Shown piece after piece: positions 62,709-64,000 of a DNA stretch of 64,000 nucleotides (positions are counted from its first letter, which is position 1; each line of letters opens with the position of its first letter). The position numbers and the translations under genes were made by a program. Location: assembly GCA_037576195.1 (NCBI GenBank), contig CM075103.1:24676001-24740000 (forward strand). Reading direction: 5' to 3'. A model generated the notes under the pieces. The model saw only the letters and a list, made by a program, of their open reading frames with translations. It ran no database searches and was not told where the DNA came from. This stretch comes from Phytoseiulus persimilis. Its lineage: Eukaryota > Arthropoda > Arachnida > Mesostigmata > Phytoseiidae.

Positions 62709-63059
62709 GTTCAACATACTTTCTGGAATCAATCAGTTATGGCGTTTTCCTGTGAGAACTTCGCCCATGGTTTTGCCTTCGCGTAAATATTGTAAGACTG
62801 CCGAAACTTGGGGTTTTCACTCGCGTTTATTCGCTGGCTCTCTGAATCTTGACCGGGTAGCGCGGATGCGACCGATCTCGATTCCGTGTGCCGAAAAAGT
62901 GACTCTCTGTTCTCTCTTTATGATCAACTTCTAATTCTCCTCTCCAATTCCGCCCTCGCACCATCTTCTCCGATATGGCCGGGGCGCTCTCTAGCGGTGG
63001 CGGTAACAATGAGCGATACCTAGAGTTGGAGCTACATGGGGCGAAATCATTTACAATCC

Positions 63060-63345
63060 TACAATATCTTTCAACAGGAGCTAGTCAGCGAAACGTTCAT
63101 CATCCTGGCGCTCTTGCGTGTATCGCCGGGCATAGCGAGCCTTATTGAAGGCTCGCTCGGCGGGTGCGCTTGTTGGTTGAAGTACCTTTAGCGTTTCTGA
63201 CAGCGAATCCGGCAGAGTGTCGAAGCCCTCTAAGTGAAGTTTGATTATCTTCTGCGGAGAACACGTCCGCGCATGTCGCTCATCTTCGTCGCGTTCGAGA
63301 AAAGCTTCGTAGGTATACATCCTAAGTGTCTCGAGGTAGCTCGCG
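63060..63345 (-). pseudogene. hAT transposase C-terminal fragment
   Basis: The minus strand reads IIKLHLEGFDTLPDSLSETL, KVLQPTSAPAERAFNKARYA and QERQDDERFAD-stop-LLLKDI. The P-T-S-x-x-x-ERAF...DE...LLLK pattern is the hAT dimerisation block. Too short for family assignment; it differs from the two other hATs here. Confidence 0.6.
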
Positions 63346-63354
63346 TCGCTCCGC

Positions 63355-63650
63355 GTTGGCCCACAGTGTGGCCTTTTGCCGCTGGGCACGCATTCCCACC
63401 GGAATCCGAAACTGTACAACACATGATCTTCGAATGTAATGACGCATATTACACAGACGATGACTTCCTCAAAGCACTCGGTCTCCAGGAAGGAATGCTA
63501 GGCCCATCGCTAGTGTACAAGACAAAGCTTGCCCTCGAAAAGTGGGAAAAGGAGACACAACGATCTGCGAAAGCAACCGGAATGGAAGGCTGACCCGGAC
63601 AGAATGCAAACTTATCGAACTTGACTTCGAACCGAGTCAAGATCAATAAA
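63355..63650 (+). mobile_element. LINE family A, 3'-end fragment
   Basis: Reads ESETVQHMIFECNDAYYTDD and LVYKTKLALEKWEKE, equivalent to TMEHVLLECEE and FDTKRILEQWERK of the copy at 1-2815, with a frame change near the end (ADPDRM in the next frame matches the other's DPDRM). The 3' tail is AAGATCAATAAACCCTTACC followed by CCATA repeats. Confidence 0.7.
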
Positions 63651-64000
63651 CCCTTACCATACCATACAACAAAGCAGGCAAAGCCGAAGGACAAAAATCC
63701 GAAGCCAACGAGAAGCCAAGTCACGAAAACTACACAAACAAGATCACAAGAGGTATCCCTGCGTATCAAGTCGGGAGAAGCAAGTTATGCAGAAGCCTTG
63801 AAGAACCTCAGATCGAACATAAATGAAGACGAAGCCGAGGTGCACATCATCTGAGGATGGAAACTCAGGCCAGATGTCCTCCACTGTTAGCAACAATCGG
63901 CATCTACGGCCTCGACCTTGCAGCCACGGAGCAAGGGGTACGCTGAGCTGCAACAAAGCTCTCAACAATCAGAAAACGGAGAACATCAGAGTTGGCCCCA
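63621..64000 (+). pseudogene. start of a LINE gag-like ORF1, cut by the window end
   Basis: Frame 63621-63854 ends EVSLRIKSGEASYAEALKNL then RSNINEDEAEVHII. SYAEALK-x-x-R...E resembles the conserved block before the RNA-binding region in R1-type ORF1 proteins. A TGA follows; beyond it the plus strand continues in other frames without recognisable zinc knuckles before the window ends. Confidence 0.4.

Overview
The window is eukaryotic and reads as arthropod genomic DNA. It has no bacterial operons. It carries an invertebrate-type ionotropic receptor, a DC-STAMP/sneaky-type membrane protein gene with introns near 100-135 bp, tRNA-derived SINEs, R1-like and CR1/L2-like LINEs, mariner and several hAT-type elements. 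The short introns and the intronless divergent receptor would fit a compact-genome arthropod such as a mite, but species and class cannot be fixed from the sequence.

Layout. 1-2.8 kb: 3' two thirds of a LINE (family A). 3.8-4.7 kb: fossil gene with a zinc finger. 4.8-6.8 kb: two small secreted-protein candidates on the minus strand. 7.1-8.6 kb: two SINEs flanking a dead mariner. 10.1-12.2 kb: inverted, 5'-truncated copy of LINE A. 12.2-22.3 kb: about 10 kb of a 45-bp minisatellite, organised as head-array modules, carrying SINEs, and duplicated as two near-identical ~4.8 kb blocks. 22.3-23.7 kb: R1-type LINE 3' half fused to the array. 23.7-26.8 kb: LINE 5' half with an ORF1 that looks like a decayed SGNH-esterase protein. 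26.8-28.5 kb: more 45-bp repeats, partly as the long inverted arms of a foldback-like element. 29.5-32.9 kb: nest of DNA transposons. 33.0-34.2 kb: two inverted-repeat elements. 34.9-36.6 kb: ionotropic receptor. 40.3-44.4 kb: DC-STAMP-domain gene on the minus strand. 48.7-50.6 kb: LINE split by a long-TIR element. 50.6-54.6 kb: fossil Ty3/gypsy element. 55.3-60.8 kb: ZMYM1-like hAT split by a DDE/SWIM transposon. 61-64 kb: LINE and hAT scraps.

Only two regions look like recognisable host genes (the receptor and the DC-STAMP-type gene), with the two secreted ORFs as weaker candidates. The rest is a transposon graveyard whose nesting order can be read: elements of the AAAGGGTCTCGGCC long-TIR family were inserted into a hAT and into a LINE, and a third copy was in turn invaded by a hAT and a hAT-like MITE. 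One 45-bp repeat family occurs in at least four arrangements (giant array, short array, foldback arms, degenerate array beside the DC-STAMP-type gene), which points to a mobile source for the minisatellite.
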